Assembly: GCA_948567375.1 (NCBI GenBank)
Contig: OX419760.1
Coordinates: 992,001-1,056,000 of the forward strand
Reading direction: 5' to 3'
DNA from: Lunularia cruciata
Lineage: Eukaryota; Streptophyta; Marchantiopsida; Lunulariales; Lunulariaceae
DNA length: 64,000 bases
The notes below the pieces were generated by a model. That model was not told the DNA's origin, did no database searches, and worked only from the letters and a program-made list of their open reading frames with translations. Numbering within the stretch: the first letter of the stretch is position 1; each line of letters starts with the position of its first letter. The position numbers were made by a program, and so were the translations under genes. Shown here piece after piece: positions 24,601 to 37,879 of this stretch.

Positions 24601-26992
24601 CATGTAAACGTCTTAACAGCAGAACCCTCTGGTTTATCTCAGGCTGGATTTTCCAGATGGAAATGTTCTTGACAAACAACTGCTGGTAAAAAGTTCTTAA
24701 GGTATTTTGGTATCTTCAAGTAAAGTTAAGGAGTGGAAGGTATGGATTTGGTAATAATGCATTGAGTTAGGGTAATCTGCCGAGTCTAACTAGTGAAGGT
24801 TATTCACAGTCAAAGTGGGAGGGGGTTGGTCTTCCTCGTACTCCGATCTTGCAACATTACCGCAGCAAATATGCGTTGTCCACTCTCAGGTTGATCTACA
24901 GCAGTTGAAAGCTTAACAAACCTACAAATTGTATTCCAAAAATGTTTTGAAGCAGAGGAAGAACAAGAAAAGGAAAATGAAAAATTGTACCTCATCTTTA
25001 AGCTTCTTGACTTCTTGATCCTGATTTTCCAGTCTCTTTTTCAACACTTCAATTTCCCTTGAAAGTCGAATCGCATCCACATCAAATCTAGGCCCAGTGC
25101 AGCTTTCGTCGTCATTGTAATTTGCGTAGGTCTCTGAATTCTCTTCAACTTCGATTTCAATCCAAGACCCTGAAGATCTCTCGCAGCTGTAACTGACGTC
25201 CCGACTTGAATGATCTAAACTGGAAGGATTGGACAGGCTCGTCACATCTATATCTATTTTAGACTTGGACGACTTCCTTCTGAAAAAGCTGCGAAACTTT
25301 CCTCCACCATGAGTGGGGGATCCAGAAAGAGAGCGAGAACGGATTGGTTGTTCGTTCACTGCAGGAAAAAGAAGCACAAAAATGATTCACTTTGTCATCC
25401 TCCGACATAACACAGTTATCTTGGTACGTCGCGTAAACAGTTGTAGATTGACTCAAATGAGCGCCTCGTTTATCAACAAACCAAAAACCAAGGAGTCAGG
25501 ACAACCGCAAAGACTTCGTATCCCATTACAAAATATGAACCAAGAATTCTGAATCGCAACAAGAGCGAGCATACACATAATGAAGAGACACAATACCTTC
25601 GTACTCCAATAACTTTGAGCTCGGCGCTTGAGTACGCTGGACGGGAAGAGTATTCGACAATCCAAGATGCTTATGGCGAGAATTATTTGAAAGTTTCTAA
25701 AAACCATGCATCCAAGAGAATCTTCAAGTTAGTATTCCCTCAATTCAGCTTCAAAAATCTCAGTAGTCAGAAATAGTCATGTTTATGACGAATGCAGTCA
25801 CCTCAGGAGGATTAAGTGCAGGAAGTCCGTTAATGACCTGATTGTTCTCCAGAAAAGCGCTAGCAGGAGAAACGTCGAAGAGCGTGTAGCATACCATCTT
25901 GAAGACCTTCACGGCACTCAAGTCTGTCTGCGCACGTACACCAAATCTAGTCAGTGTGTGCACATTTTCAAAAAGTGTTCCGTGCATTACGTTTAAGCAA
26001 CGTACGCACAGGTAATGAGCATTTAAATATGCTCATTACCTGTTCATTAAATCCAATCTGACGGTGCACCTTCTGAGAAATGTTCATTAAGAGGAGGGAC
26101 AATTTGCAAGATTGAGAAACGTATTATCCTTAGATACATAGCAACACATAAGTCAACAAACACCAACCAGGCCTTTCACCGTTAAAACCGTTTCAGCTCA
26201 ATTTTCGTGGAGACTTTCTCGACCATGCTTTTGAATTTCTTAGTAACGACAATTTGCGCAATGGACAAAGCATTTCAAAATATCACTCCGAAGGAAACCT
26301 TTCTCAATCACCGAAGACATGTCCGAACATCACGTAAAGCATCTCAAGACATCGTACTCCGGGGTATAAAACTTACATGAGTACTTAGGGACATTCTTTA
26401 CAATCTGCAAAGTGCCGAATCCATCTTGCCGTAAAGGCCGGCAAGATTTTCCGTTTTCAGTACATTTAGTAAAATGGGGAGTCAATTTCTACCACAAGCC
26501 TCCCAAGTTGTAAAACGACAACGGCGTAGTTAACTCTATCGCTCTAGTACAGTTCCTAATAACTCGACGTCCAGGTGTCCCCATCCACTGGGTTAAAGCC
26601 ACCTGTACACCGTATCAAAGTCAATGCATTTACTGGCACCAGGAAACAGATTACCCTCATTTTATACCATGAATACCAAGTTGGCTTGCCACGTCGCTTT
26701 CCGCCACTTCCACTGAGTGGAGGTGAAAAGAAACAAGCCCTTACGGTGATGTGGCAACTTGACTGAAAGGAGCCCTTCCTCCTCCAAGCTCCATTGACGG
26801 AGACACAAGCAGGTCGTGCTGATATGGTATGCCGATCTTGGTGGCCTGCCGCCGGTGATGTTGCGAACGATAGCAGATGTAGTTGCATTTACCAGACTTG
26901 CCTACCTCCTTGAGGGTACCGAACGCGTCCAAAAGGACAGACAAGAGGATGGTCATAGAAACCATGAGATTGGAAGCCTTATTGAGAAACAT
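21692..26992 (-). CDS. Unrecognised serine-rich coiled-coil protein, seven-exon model
   Basis: Exons on the minus strand are 26992-26906, 25927-25802, 25696-25597, 25358-24991, 24911-24861, 23631-23387 and 23180-21692. All use GT-AG and phases agree throughout (0,0,1,0,0,2), giving about 821 residues. Visible parts are a hydrophobic start (ASNLMVSMTILLSVLLDAFG), a basic patch GKFRSFFRRKSSKSK near residue 140, and a charged heptad-like coiled coil ending LENQDQEVKKLKDE near 227. Acidic serine-rich segments, a polyserine run (SMSSSSSSGSSSGTSSP) and a basic C-terminus follow. I do not recognise the family; a cytoskeletal or scaffold role would be guesswork. The 3' exons are much safer than exon 1. 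The true start may lie further right, and small exons could be missing between 24861 and 23631. Confidence 0.6.
26009..26042. repeat. Perfect 14-bp inverted repeat in the first modelled intron
   Basis: CAGGTAATGAGCAT and its exact reverse complement flank the six-base centre TTAAAT. It lies just upstream (in the minus-strand sense) of the exon at 25927-25802. It could be a hairpin or a small insertion footprint. Confidence 0.7.
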
Positions 26993-28204
26993 CGCCACCT
27001 CCAAATTTAGCGGGCGGCACAAAGGCAGCTATTGACTGTAAGGAAACAGTTGCGGAACAAGTTTCCAACGAAAGGAGGCAGATAATGCGACTATTCCTTC
27101 AGTTGCATGACATTGTGCGCGTCTATGGCAGATTGGTGCTCCTGCATAGAGTGGTGAAGCTAGGGTAATCGGTAAAGACTGCTTGTGGGAGTAAAGTAAT
27201 AAAAGCAGTGCAGAACAGTGCATCTACAGAAGACAGAAAGATATTCGTGATGTCACGACCTAGATGGTCCCTGAACTTCTGACGAGCATCACATATCCAG
27301 ATTTGCCTCTCCAGCTAGACCAGAAAACCCACACGTGCGCGTCAGCGACAAAGAATCGCGGAGGAAGCTGATCTCTCAGTTGACTATCTCTACTTTGAAC
27401 ACGATCTCAAACAATTCACGATGGTCCAAGCCTTTTGACAGACATAGGAAGTCATTACGGGCCATTGCAACTGCTGTACAGAGGCAGCGGAGAACTTCAC
27501 AGAAAATAAAAGAACAGACGGAAAGGAAGTTGAAGGAGAAAGAACAAATAGCGAGTTCAGTATTATATCTTGTGACAGCGTAGGAAACTTTAGAATTCAT
27601 GAGAGTTACAAGTGTCTATACGGTGAGAAAGAAGAAAGGTGCGTCAAATTCATCAACTGAAGGACAGAAATGAGCACAACGTCAATCATGTAAATTGCGA
27701 AATTCAGAGTTGGCTCTGACTGCATAAGTGGGTGAGGGTGAAAGTGCCTGCGGACTTGAGTCCGCAGACTCTTTCACGCTCGTTGATTGTCTACCCAAGG
27801 ATGTGAAAATCTTCTGACGGCGACGATATCCATGTAGTGAAGAGCTTCGATGGGATTAACTTATGAGAGGCAGGATGAGCCTATGCTCCGGATAATGGTT
27901 TAGCAGCTTCAACATTGGACACGCAAGGCCTTCACAGGAATCCGCAGCTTTAGTATGTATGATAGTTGAGAACTATGCAGTCAAGGACCAAGTCACTGGC
28001 GACCGTTGCAAAAACTGAAATACTGGAGTCTAAAATGACATAAACCGCAGGAACCCGAGAACCTAGCGCCCGTAAAAGTGATCCTAATCAGAGAACAGAG
28101 GACAAGCATAAATAACCACGCGAGTCAAGGAGCAAGGAAATTGGCCTCCATTGCGACAAACTCAGGCGAATGATATTGTCTTCATCTGCAGGGTACCCAC
28201 TTAC

Positions 28205-28412
28205 ATTTTTTGATCGTGTCATGATGCCAGTGTCCCGGTGGAAAGGGACTGGCTTCGTCTCCTTCTTCTGCCATCCCATGGTTTCAGAACGCTTCAGAAA
28301 ACTCTCATGCACTTCAGAAGATTGAGTAGTGCCTGATTCCTTTAGATTCTTTGTTCCTCAGAAACTCAACCTTCCTGTGGCGCAAAAACTCAGCGTACCT
28401 ACGGCCCAACAT
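28205..28412 (-). other. Possible exons of an unresolved minus-strand gene
   Basis: Two overlapping protein-like frames are seen. One opens with ATG at 28412 (MLGRRYAEFLRHRKVEFL) and stops at 28314. The other, in a different frame, contains MGWQKKETKPVPFHRD and ends at a strong donor (AAT|GTAAGT, 28205). The composition is protein-like and the donor is good, but I cannot join them without a frame change. They might be 5' exons of the coiled-coil gene, a separate gene, or a decayed one. Confidence 0.25.
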
Positions 28413-28419
28413 TGCTAGG

Positions 28420-31400
28420 TCAGAATTGCGAGGAACGCCAAAAACCTACGACTGGAGGTCTAAATCAAGGCCAGATGTAGTATTAATTAGCAAAAGTTAT
28501 CTCCCAAGGATAGAGATGAATTGTAGACAAATTGACTGATAAAACAGAAATGCAGTGTATTCCAAACTCCGAGTAGACTGAAAGAACGTAACAAGGAGGA
28601 TAAAGAGAGCTATCACTTACTTCATTGGCATTAATCAGTTATATCCCTCCGCAGGAACACTCAAGGCTTCGTATATTTTAGAATACGAAACATTTTCCTG
28701 GAAATATTATCCTCAATTGGCCAGTGAACTGTTTAATTACTGACTCAATTTTCTGTAGAGGAACCTGTCAAGGAGTGTACCATCTTTCTAGTATAAATAT
28801 CAGGATTGATTGTCCAAAATCCTTGCACTAATTGAGGAGTGGAAAAAGTCCTCCAGGTTTGATTATGCAATTCACTTCGTTTCCTACACGAGAAATCCTC
28901 CGCTCCTGCGACAGCACCGTCGCCCGACGATTAATGATGACCGTTCAGCCTCTGCGACACACCGGCGTCGTATATGCAGTTGCCTCTCATACCGTGATAT
29001 GTCTAGGTCCGGACCACCGAACACTTGTAACTATGGATCTGCATACTAGCCCGAAAGATTTCGACAACAGACGCGTACGAGCAGTCCGCATTTACATCAA
29101 TTAGGCGGAACCAGGGCAAGAGCATTGCACACATCTCTCTGGAAGAATGTACGGGCAGTACGCGTAGGTGATAATCATGCTGCTGCTTCTCAAATGTACT
29201 TGTCAATCAACGACATCCTCGCAACACAGTCTTTGGAGACCACAAAACTGCACGCCTCTGAGAGACAAGGGAGTTTCAGTCATGATCTCCAGTGTGTCAG
29301 GCCTCTCACTCCAACTTATTACCTATCCTGTACTACCCTCCTGATCGATCAAAACTCACAACTCGTCCTTTTCCTTCCTACGTATTCTTGCGTTTCGACC
29401 GACCCCCGGACATAACCTTCTTCGGATCAGTCCTTTCACCACTCGGCACCCGGCCTCGTGGATGTCACAAGCAACACTTTGGGAACGCAGGTCCAACACG
29501 AGCGAACTGGTATCTATATTTAAGCCAGTGATTCCCCACCTTCATCAGTAAACCGGACCGAATGTCGCCTACTCCAGGAAACTCAATGTATTGTGCGCAA
29601 CCGTAGGAACAATCACCCATTGGAGAACGGAGAACAAGTAATTTCAATTACAGCACCCGAATCAAATGAGACTAACCTCTCTAAAAGATCTCAATTTTTC
29701 GCTCACGTGGACTAAGATCACATCGCATAATATTCCCAAGGGAACACGCGTCTACAGAATATTTTGTGAGACCTGAAACGCAGAGCCTTGCATTACTAGA
29801 AGAACCTCCACTGTTTCAGTTACCGAGTAACTAAAACCAGCTAAGCTAAAAGCAGGTCAGTGTTCGCAATGCCTTGGGATAGGGATTACAGTCGGTCGCC
29901 CCACTCCGTACCTTAGTAATACAGTCCTCCTAGCCCTAGACTGGACCAATGAAAATCTTTATCGGTGACCAAGTTCTCAAGTGGGAATCTTTGTCGCGAT
30001 TCTCTGAGGGATACGGTATAACTTCTGATACTGCGTAAGTTGCAACGGAGCTCGTAGTTCAACAGTGATGGCAATGGAGCTTTCATGCTGCAATAAGAAG
30101 GTGGCTGTTCCCTAAAATTGGTGGCATATTCAGGAACCTCATCACTCACTACCTCTTGGAGTTTAGTTCCGAAACTTTAGGTGTAATATACCTCTTCTTG
30201 CTCTGAAGCAACAGTCGGCACCACCTCTTGCTTAAAGTTAGAACCACTCTAAATAGACAGTGAATCTGAGACATTGCCGAGTAACTCTGTTGCAGGTAAT
30301 GATTTTACGGCCCACTGGGGAAATACCGTAGGTAAGGTAGAGCTGACCGTGAATGATCTACTCCTGATTTTTATCCAAAATAGAGAAGTCATTTTCTTCT
30401 CTATCGACAAAGAAAAAGTTTGAATATTCTGACACCACTATTTAACATAGTAACTTTCATATTACCTTACCTCTTGATTTTCCTTTTTCCTCTTCGTCTA
30501 TCGTCGAAGAAATTAAGATCCGATGTCCGAAACACTTGGTATCGAATCGGACCTTTCATACAGTGATTGAGAGGAGCAACATCTTTCTTTTCTTGACAGT
30601 AGATCAGTATTTTTGAACTGGATACTGAATAAGCTAAATGGCACATCCTCTCTGCCTGGTGTTGAGGAACTTTGCTTCCAAGTTTGTCTGAGAGCCTTAC
30701 TAGTTTACTAGTGAAGAAAGAGAGATCTCTAGCCCTCAGCCTTCGGCGCTTACATTTCGAATAACGAAGTCTTTGACATGCTACTTCGAATGAACTTTGG
30801 TAATCAAAGGTTAGATTTCCGAAAGACTATTGATTCCGAGGTTTGATCTGGTGAGCCGTTACTCCTTACCGCGCATACGGTGAAGTGAATAGAACGTTAC
30901 TCTATGTTCTAAACTTTTGGCGCCCCGTAAAATCGGGAAACTTTTGTAGTATTCTGCATTTCCTTAGTTACAGTGCAAAACATTGTGTCTTATGCCGCAA
31001 GTTTAATGTCGTCGTTCCACCGCTATTTGCTCCGCTATAGATAGCTGATCTGGAAGGGACGGAACGATCGATACTTTTTCATCTTCCCAGTCGCAGATGT
31101 TCATCAGTTCCACCCCGAGACTTTTCTGTCAACCCAACAGCATTTCAAGGAAACTTCGGCCTCTCTCCTTCCCTTTCCCGTCCACAACTAGTTCTCACTT
31201 AGGTGACGTTGTCTAGCTCTCATGTAGAAAGCTTAGCGCCCCACTGGCAAGGAATATCAGTCCCTGCCTTTCTTCTGCCTCGTTTTCGAGGAAATGCGTC
31301 AACGAAGAAACGACCTATTCTGAGCCAATAGTTCGAGGACTATATGCCCCAAGAGTCGTTAAGCAAGGGATCGGGAGCATATCCATACGCATATGCCCTC

Positions 31401-32168
31401 CGAATAGAACCTGGCTTCGGTGTGATATAATCTTATCCGAAAGTAAAAGATTATTATGGTCCTTGCGAAACTCTGATGAGTTTGATTCTGTCTGTAGGAA
31501 TTTGTACTCTTTTCGGCATGTACATGCATGTACACGAATGTATCAGAATGTTGCTTACATTATTCCATGAGTTGTATTCGATATTTCACCTTGCGTCATC
31601 GAATAAGAATGATTTGAATGACTTTTTGATCATATTGGAGGAGTAGCTCAGAGGATCGTACAATTGGGGCTGGTTGTGCTTTGCAATGTGGAAACATACT
31701 TTGTCAACTTGACAACTGAATGTATGTCTTTTATGTTGAACCATGATTCGCTTCTACTTTTGGTACCAAAAGTAGGTGATGATATTCCTAAAAGTTCCGC
31801 GTAACCTGGTTGTCATAACATAATCCTGCATTTGATAATCTTTTTGCATTCAATTGAAGAAGTAATACGACAGCCTGCTTGTACAGCGGACCATCCTGAA
31901 GAGCATGACTAGCATCACTTGCCCTTGTTTGATTGCAATCATATATTTTTAGAGTATAAACGCCGTCATCTTTCCTTTCTCAACAAATGTGCATACTCTT
32001 TTTCCCCGCTTCGACTTCTCTATCTTTTGGCAGACAATATCTCTATTTGGAATCTTCATTCCAAAAGTACACTTGTTTTGAGTTTTGTAAGATTTTAGTA
32101 AGATTTTCGGTTCTGTTAGTTTGTTCATATATTGTCATTACAAGTTTCTTGTCTTCTTCTTTGTCATG
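28420..32168. other. Intergenic stretch, no gene recognised
   Basis: No supported gene was found. A 16-base perfect palindrome, TGTACATGCATGTACA, lies at 31519-31534 and contains two GTAC cores, the element bound by plant SBP-box factors; whether it works is unknown. The right end borders the truncated LTR of element A2. Confidence 0.35.
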
Positions 32169-32621
32169 CCATTTGTAGTGTCTCATCTAGATTGCTCGGA
32201 CATTGGAGTTGCAGTGATAGTAGTTAGAGGTATTTTAGCAATAACTCGTAGATTACTTTCCGACGGTTAGATTTTGTGTTCGGGAACTAACTTCATGGCG
32301 GAGCACACCGTCACTTTGTACCATTTGCACCATTCGCACCATTGGGTGTGCCATCAATGGGACCGTTAGGGTTTCAGACCTAGCTCGAGTCAAGAGTATA
32401 CTTTCAAAGTGTAGCTCCAAAGAGCTTACTTCTTTGATGTTGAGCATTCGAGTTCTTGGCTATGGTGGACAGAGGCCAATGAGCGTCACCTGGATTCTCT
32501 TAGCTAGAGTGGGTGTGGCTTGATTGTAATCAATGCCCAGATGTTGGTAGTTTATAGAATGACATATCAAGTATTGATGAGTTGAGTTGATTTGAGTGGT
32601 ATAAACAAACTGATTACATCA
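32169..32621 (+). repeat. 5' LTR of A2, truncated to its core
   Basis: This segment matches the central 450 bases of the A1 LTR (GCTCGGACA, TGTGGCTTGATTGTAATC, TTGAGTTGATTTGAG). It begins at CCATTTGTAG, so the outer repeat found before this point in the 3' LTRs is missing. It ends at CTGATTACA, so the outer repeat on the other side is missing too. Confidence 0.8.
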
Positions 32622-32636
32622 GAGAAGTGAGGTCAT
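32616..32636 (+). promoter_or_regulatory. Primer-binding-like site (initiator tRNA-Met type)
   Basis: The sequence TACATCAGAGAAGTGAGG right after the LTR core resembles the usual plant site TGGTATCAGAGC. The match is partial, so the call is tentative. Confidence 0.4.
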
Positions 32637-33039
32637 GGGGAAATTGTGTGTAGGAACTATGAGTGTTTGTGGTATCTCCAAGCTTGGTGGATGGTTGGTA
32701 GCTCGATCAAAGTTCAGGTTTTCCTTGATGTGTAGAAGGTCATTGATTCACGTTGATTTGGCAATAAGGTAGATAGTGTTTTTTGAGCATTGGCCAAATT
32801 TTGAGCAATGGTTGTGATTTTGAGCTCAAGAGGTGAAAGCAAGACCAATTTGTTGCGAGTTGTGCTTAGAAAATGAAATTGAAGGTGGAATTGGGAACCT
32901 ATCCTCGTGAATTTGTGATTTGGAAAACCTTGTCACTTTTGTTTGGCCCGAGTGGAGAGTTAGCGGAGGATTTGGTGGTCAGCCAACTTTAGGGTTTATG
33001 TTAGATTTTTTTACATCATATTGTTGCTGGAGATTACAT

Positions 33040-34287
33040 CAGGTTTTGGGACTTGGAAGGCCCTCCAATGGATGACTACCATGAGTTTAGGAGAGCTTAC
33101 TTGGAGGAGATTGAGTTATGGAGACAATATTGGTCTCTGAACTATGTATCCATCACTTCAGGCTTAGTTGCCAAGGATAGATCGACTGTACTCACAAGTT
33201 CTAGCTCGAGTAGTGTTGGTGGAGCTAGTGGTGGGTAACTAGTTGGAGATAGTGCTACTACACATGGAGGTACTGCTACATGAGGTGGTTTAATCCCTTG
33301 GTGGAGTTCTTCCAGTGTTTGTGGACTGACAAGCTGAGGAGCTTGCAAGAGTTCCAGCGGAAGGTTGGAGAGAGCCTATGCAAGGCTGGAGAGAGCCTAC
33401 AAGGCGTACACTTGCATGAGGTGGCTGATTAGTTCCACTCAGGGAAGTTACTGAGGCCCAGGCAGTCCAGTTTTGGTATGGGATACTAGACAAGGAGTTG
33501 CAACGTAGAGTTCGTGATGCTATGTTGTTTACATGCTACTTTTCCTACTTTGGCAATGATCTTTGGTTTGGTTGAGCATATTGAGCTCAACATAGTGGAG
33601 GAGAGAGTGGTGATATTTGGATTTGGTAGGGAGACCTCATCCACAATTGTGACTTCTTCTAGAGTGTAGCAAAGTTAGTTTTTGAGGATAGAGTGGACAG
33701 CCTAAATCTTATGGAGTGAGTGGAGGGCCTAGTGGAGCTTTACCTTACCTTCATTTTTGGGTCAGCAGTAGCCAATGAGTGGTGGTGTTGCTTGTTGGGC
33801 TTGTGGTGGACCTCACCATAGGAGAAAGTGTACTCAAGGTAGCAGACCTGATACCTTAGGTGCATTACAGCCAGCATAGAGATGGTGTGAGCATTGTCAC
33901 AGAACTGGTCACTGTAGTGAACAAAGATTGGACCTACACCCAAAGTTATAGAGTGGTAGGGATGCTATGGTAGGAAGTAGAGGAGCTCCAGTTCATGGAG
34001 GAGGAGGTGGTAGAGGATCTACACCTAATAGGGGTGCAACACCTGCCCTTACTTCTGATACAACCATGACTACTTGGATTGAGCAATTGGAGCAAAGATT
34101 GACTAATATGGCCATTGCTCAAAGGAGATCAGATTTTGGTGCTGAGGCTTCCACCTCATATGTTGGTGATAGAGATGCTTTGGACTTTATGTGCAGAGCA
34201 GCACAAGTGAATGCATCTGCAGTAGTGACTCAAAGTGCAATGCATGCTCCAAAGCCTAGAGGAGCATCAATGGAGTTAGACCCATAG
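33040..34287 (+). pseudogene. A2 gag remnant
   Basis: This is the capsid-type region (MDDYHEFRRAYLEEIELWRQ), followed by a decayed pair of CCHC zinc knuckles at about 33790-33935 and a conserved tail (about 33967-34287). Frames are broken by stops. It aligns with A1 62230-63590 and with fragment A3. Several positions that are TAG in A1 are still CAG here (for example near 33450 and 33696), which dates those A1 stops. Confidence 0.85.
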
Positions 34288-34538
34288 AGAGGAGAGGTTG
34301 GGAGATAGGTCAAACTTCCTTGGTCTTTTATGCTCTTTGAGGCCCTACAAACATCATCCATGGCTCCTAGATGTCCTAGTGCAGGTGTGGTAGGTGGTGA
34401 TGGGGTGCACGATAGACTACCTACTAGTCAACCACTTGCTACTACATAGACTGAATCTAGCACGATGTTGGGTGCAGCTTAGCTGATTATGCGATATCCT
34501 TTATTTGCTAGTGACATGTGTACATTGGGAGTTGACCC

Positions 34539-34798
34539 AGCCCCAATGTTCAAATTGGCTACCACGCTTTGTGAGAGTAGGGATGATGTGCTTCCTACTA
34601 CTAGAGCAAAAGTGGTTGATAGTGGAGTTGACTTGGTTGAGGAGCATGGGATCCACTCAACACAACTCCAGCCCCAATGTTCAAATTGGTTACCACGCTT
34701 TGTGAGAGTAGGGATGATGTGCTTCCTACTACTAGAGCAAAAGTGGTTGATAGTGGAGTTGACTTGGTTGAGGAGCATGGGATCCACTCAACAACCAA
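34539..34798 (+). repeat. 130-bp tandem duplication inside A2
   Basis: Two almost identical 130-base units (about 34539-34668 and 34669-34798) both run from CAGCCCCAATGTTC to CATGGGATCCACTCAA. A1 has only one. The unit length is not a multiple of three, so it shifts the frame. Confidence 0.85.
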
Positions 34799-34831
34799 TG
34801 GTTTATGGCAAGAAGTAGCGGTTAGATTAGC

Positions 34832-36114
34832 AGTATGTCTATTGAAGTTGTTTGGTGAGATAACATCGGACTAGCTGCAGTCCTCTAGGCATGTATACTA
34901 GTACAAAGGTACTTGTATGTGGAGAGAGATGAGACTGTTAGTCGAGTCTCTCTATATCATGTGGCACACATGGCTTATTGGTATCCTGAGTTATTACCAA
35001 TTTCAACAGTCAAGGGTTACTATAGGGCCTTACTAGCAGACATTTCCTTATTGTGGGTGCATGATTTGGAGAGACATGGGCTTATTCATTTGGTGATTTC
35101 TGGATGGCCATATCAGGGACATACACATATTGGATGAGATTTGGGTCTTCAAGTTCCCCATTCTGGTGTGTTTTGGGAGATGTTATAGATACTACAACAT
35201 CTCTATGTTCATCAATCTATTCTCCAGCTTACATTTTGGAGAACATCTCTTTGATGAATGATTCTCGCACTCGGGTGGTGGTGAGTACACATCAGGTCCA
35301 TTCTTGGATGGGACCTACTATTTTGTTAGATGTAGTCAGAGTGGGATCACGTGCTCATTGTCTTTGTCTTTGGTGAACAAACTTCTTACCTAGAGAGGTT
35401 CTATAGCGCGCTTATGATAGGATTCAACGGCTAGACCACATCATTGTTGATGATATCTTGGATGTTGGACGTTAGTCTCATACGGTAGTAGTGGTTGATA
35501 GGTCACCAATAGTAGTGGTGAACCTAGTTAGACAACCTAGAGCCATTTTTTCCACACTTATGAGTTTCCCAAGCTCTCATGCTTATCAAGAGGGAGGTCT
35601 TAGATTGGTATGGGACTCATAGTTACAGCAATTGGTGGAGCCCAATGCCAATGAGAGAGAGCGGGTGATGGGTTTTTGCATTGGTATTATCATTCTTCCA
35701 ATAATGTTAGAGGTATCCAAACGTCAAGTGTTAAATCAAGCTATAGATCTAAATTGTTTGACCTGGATTGTGAGCCTTGACTTGGCAAAGTAGCATAGGA
35801 TATGCTTGATAGGCATCACCACTCGGACACTTGTGAGCCTTGTGCTTATTGAGACAATTCAGGCACATGTTGGGGGCAATGGACCGAGTTGACAAGGTAT
35901 TCTTGGTACACAGTCAATGGCTACTAGGGAGAGTGGTCTACTTGGAGTCCATCCAAGTGAGTGTGGTTTACTTGGATTACACACTTGATCTACTTGAGAT
36001 GCAGCTAGAGGACATATGGAGCATGCAACCAAAGTAGAGGGAGTTTTTCACACAGAGGTTGGGACCTCTAGTGCTTGGGAGCATGACACTACTACTCTCA
36101 AAGGCTGAGTGTAG
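34832..36114 (+). pseudogene. A2 cytosine-5 DNA methyltransferase remnant
   Basis: This is the decayed equivalent of the A1 methyltransferase. Readable blocks in order are TGTCTATTGAAGTTGTTTGG (motif I region), VERDETVSRVSLYHVAH, LVISGWPYQGHTH, YILENISLMNDSRTRVV and the ERERVMGF-like motif IX region. The catalytic Pro-Cys has become Pro-Tyr, and several in-frame stops are present. The protease and the first residues of the domain were lost in a deletion joined at about 34831, which fuses gag directly to the methyltransferase. It ends at a TAG (36112-36114) followed by CAGCCA, as in A1. Confidence 0.85.
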
Positions 36115-36119
36115 CAGCC

Positions 36120-37575
36120 AGTCAAGCCAGTCAAGTCAGCACATCTTCCACTCCTACTATAGTTACATAAGATAATTGGGAGCCAGATGTTGGACCCAAG
36201 CTTATAGGAGAGGAAAGACATAGAGTTTGGAGGTTCTTGAGGAGTTACACAAGTTGTTTTTACCTTCAATATGAAGGATTTGGGTGCTCTTAAAAGACTT
36301 GGTATTCAAATAGAGTTGACTAGTGATACACCAATTTTTTGACGTGCTTATCAATATAGTGATATGGAGAGAGCATTGATTCAGAGCCAGAGTAGTGACC
36401 TTTTTGAGGTTGGTTTGGTGGAGAGTAAGCATCAGTTACAATGATGCTAGCAAAGAAGGATATGCATGGAAACTATACAAATAGGTGGATGTGTGGAGAT
36501 TACCGTCCTATCAACCGATAGACTAGGGCTGATCTGCATGCTATGCCTACAATGGAGGAGACCTTTGATGCAATTGGGCATGCAAAGATCTTCAATCATT
36601 TGGATCTTTTGAGCAAGATATCATCAATGGCCAAATAGAGAGGAGGATAAATCCCAGATAGCATTTTGGGCAATTGATCCTCATGGTAAGGATGTGTTAT
36701 ATCAATGGAAGTTCTTACCACTTGGGTTAAAGAACAATCATGTTGAGTTCCAGAGGGTCATGGATAGGATCCTAGTGGGATTAGATTTTGCTTGATGCTA
36801 TATTGATGACGTTTTGGTCTATAGTACTATTGTGGGGGACCATGAGAGATAATTGTTAGAGGTGTTTGAGAGGTTGAGATCTCATGGACTCAAGGAAGTG
36901 GGAAGTGTAGGTTCTTCTATGAGAAGGTTGAGTATTTGGGTTGCACTATCTACCCTAGAGGACTTGGTGTTCAATATACCAAGGTAGAGGCTATTGCATA
37001 TATTCCTTGACCTAAGGATGTGAGTAGAGTGCAAGCATTCCTTGGGTTGGTGAACTTCTATTGCCATTATGTTAGTGAATTTAGTGCCATTTCCAAGGCC
37101 TTGATGATGCTGACCAAGCTTACACAAGAGTGGTGTTGGGGAGATGAGCAAGAGAGAGCTTTTGTAGAGCTCAAGGAGAGGTTGATATCTACTCCTATTT
37201 TGAGGAGACCGATCAAAGGACGACCATTTTAGGTTCACACTGATTGGAGTATATTGGGGCTTGGAGCAATGCTCAACCAACAACATGATGAGGAGGAGTT
37301 TGTGGTGGCATATGCTAGTTGCTCCAAAAATTTAATGGAGGCAAAATATAGTTCATATGAGGGAGAGTGCTTGGCAATAATTTGGATAGTAGCACATTTC
37401 CAATGTTACCTATTTGGTAACCTCTTTACTCTCATCATTGATCATCAGCCATTGAAGTGGTTGATGGAGTCTGACAAGCTTTTAGGGAAGCTTGCACGAT
37501 AGGCTCTGATTTTACAGGATTATGATTTTATAATTATTCATAGACCTAGAGTGGCAAACCGTGATGCAGCTCAAT
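36120..37575 (+). pseudogene. A2 reverse transcriptase and RNase H remnant
   Basis: Readable pieces include the N-terminal RT region (MCGDYRPIN-like), the segment deleted from A1 (FWAIDPHGKDVLYQWKF, near 36660-36720), the YIDD box near 36800 and the RNase H part from HTDWSILGLG to NRDAAQLSRNP. Stops are frequent. It is useful for reconstructing what A1 has lost. Confidence 0.85.
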
Positions 37576-37879
37576 TGAGTAGAAACCCATGTCTTAGCCA
37601 ACAAGATCAGACTAGAGCACGTTGGCATGGTGAGACAAATGAGGAGATGGTGCCAAGTGCCTTTCTCTATATATTTTTTGAGGCTTTGGTGGTACCTCTC
37701 TCAGTGCATACAAGAAGAGTTATTGAGGTCATAGATCCAGAGAGTGGAGATATTAGTATAGTTCAACAAGACATTCAAGATGATGTCTTTGTGGTGGACT
37801 ATCTTTGCACTAGTGTTGTGGGTGGCACAGTTGGGACCAAGGAGAGAGACCGTGTCTTTCAACAAGCCAAGCGGTTCAG

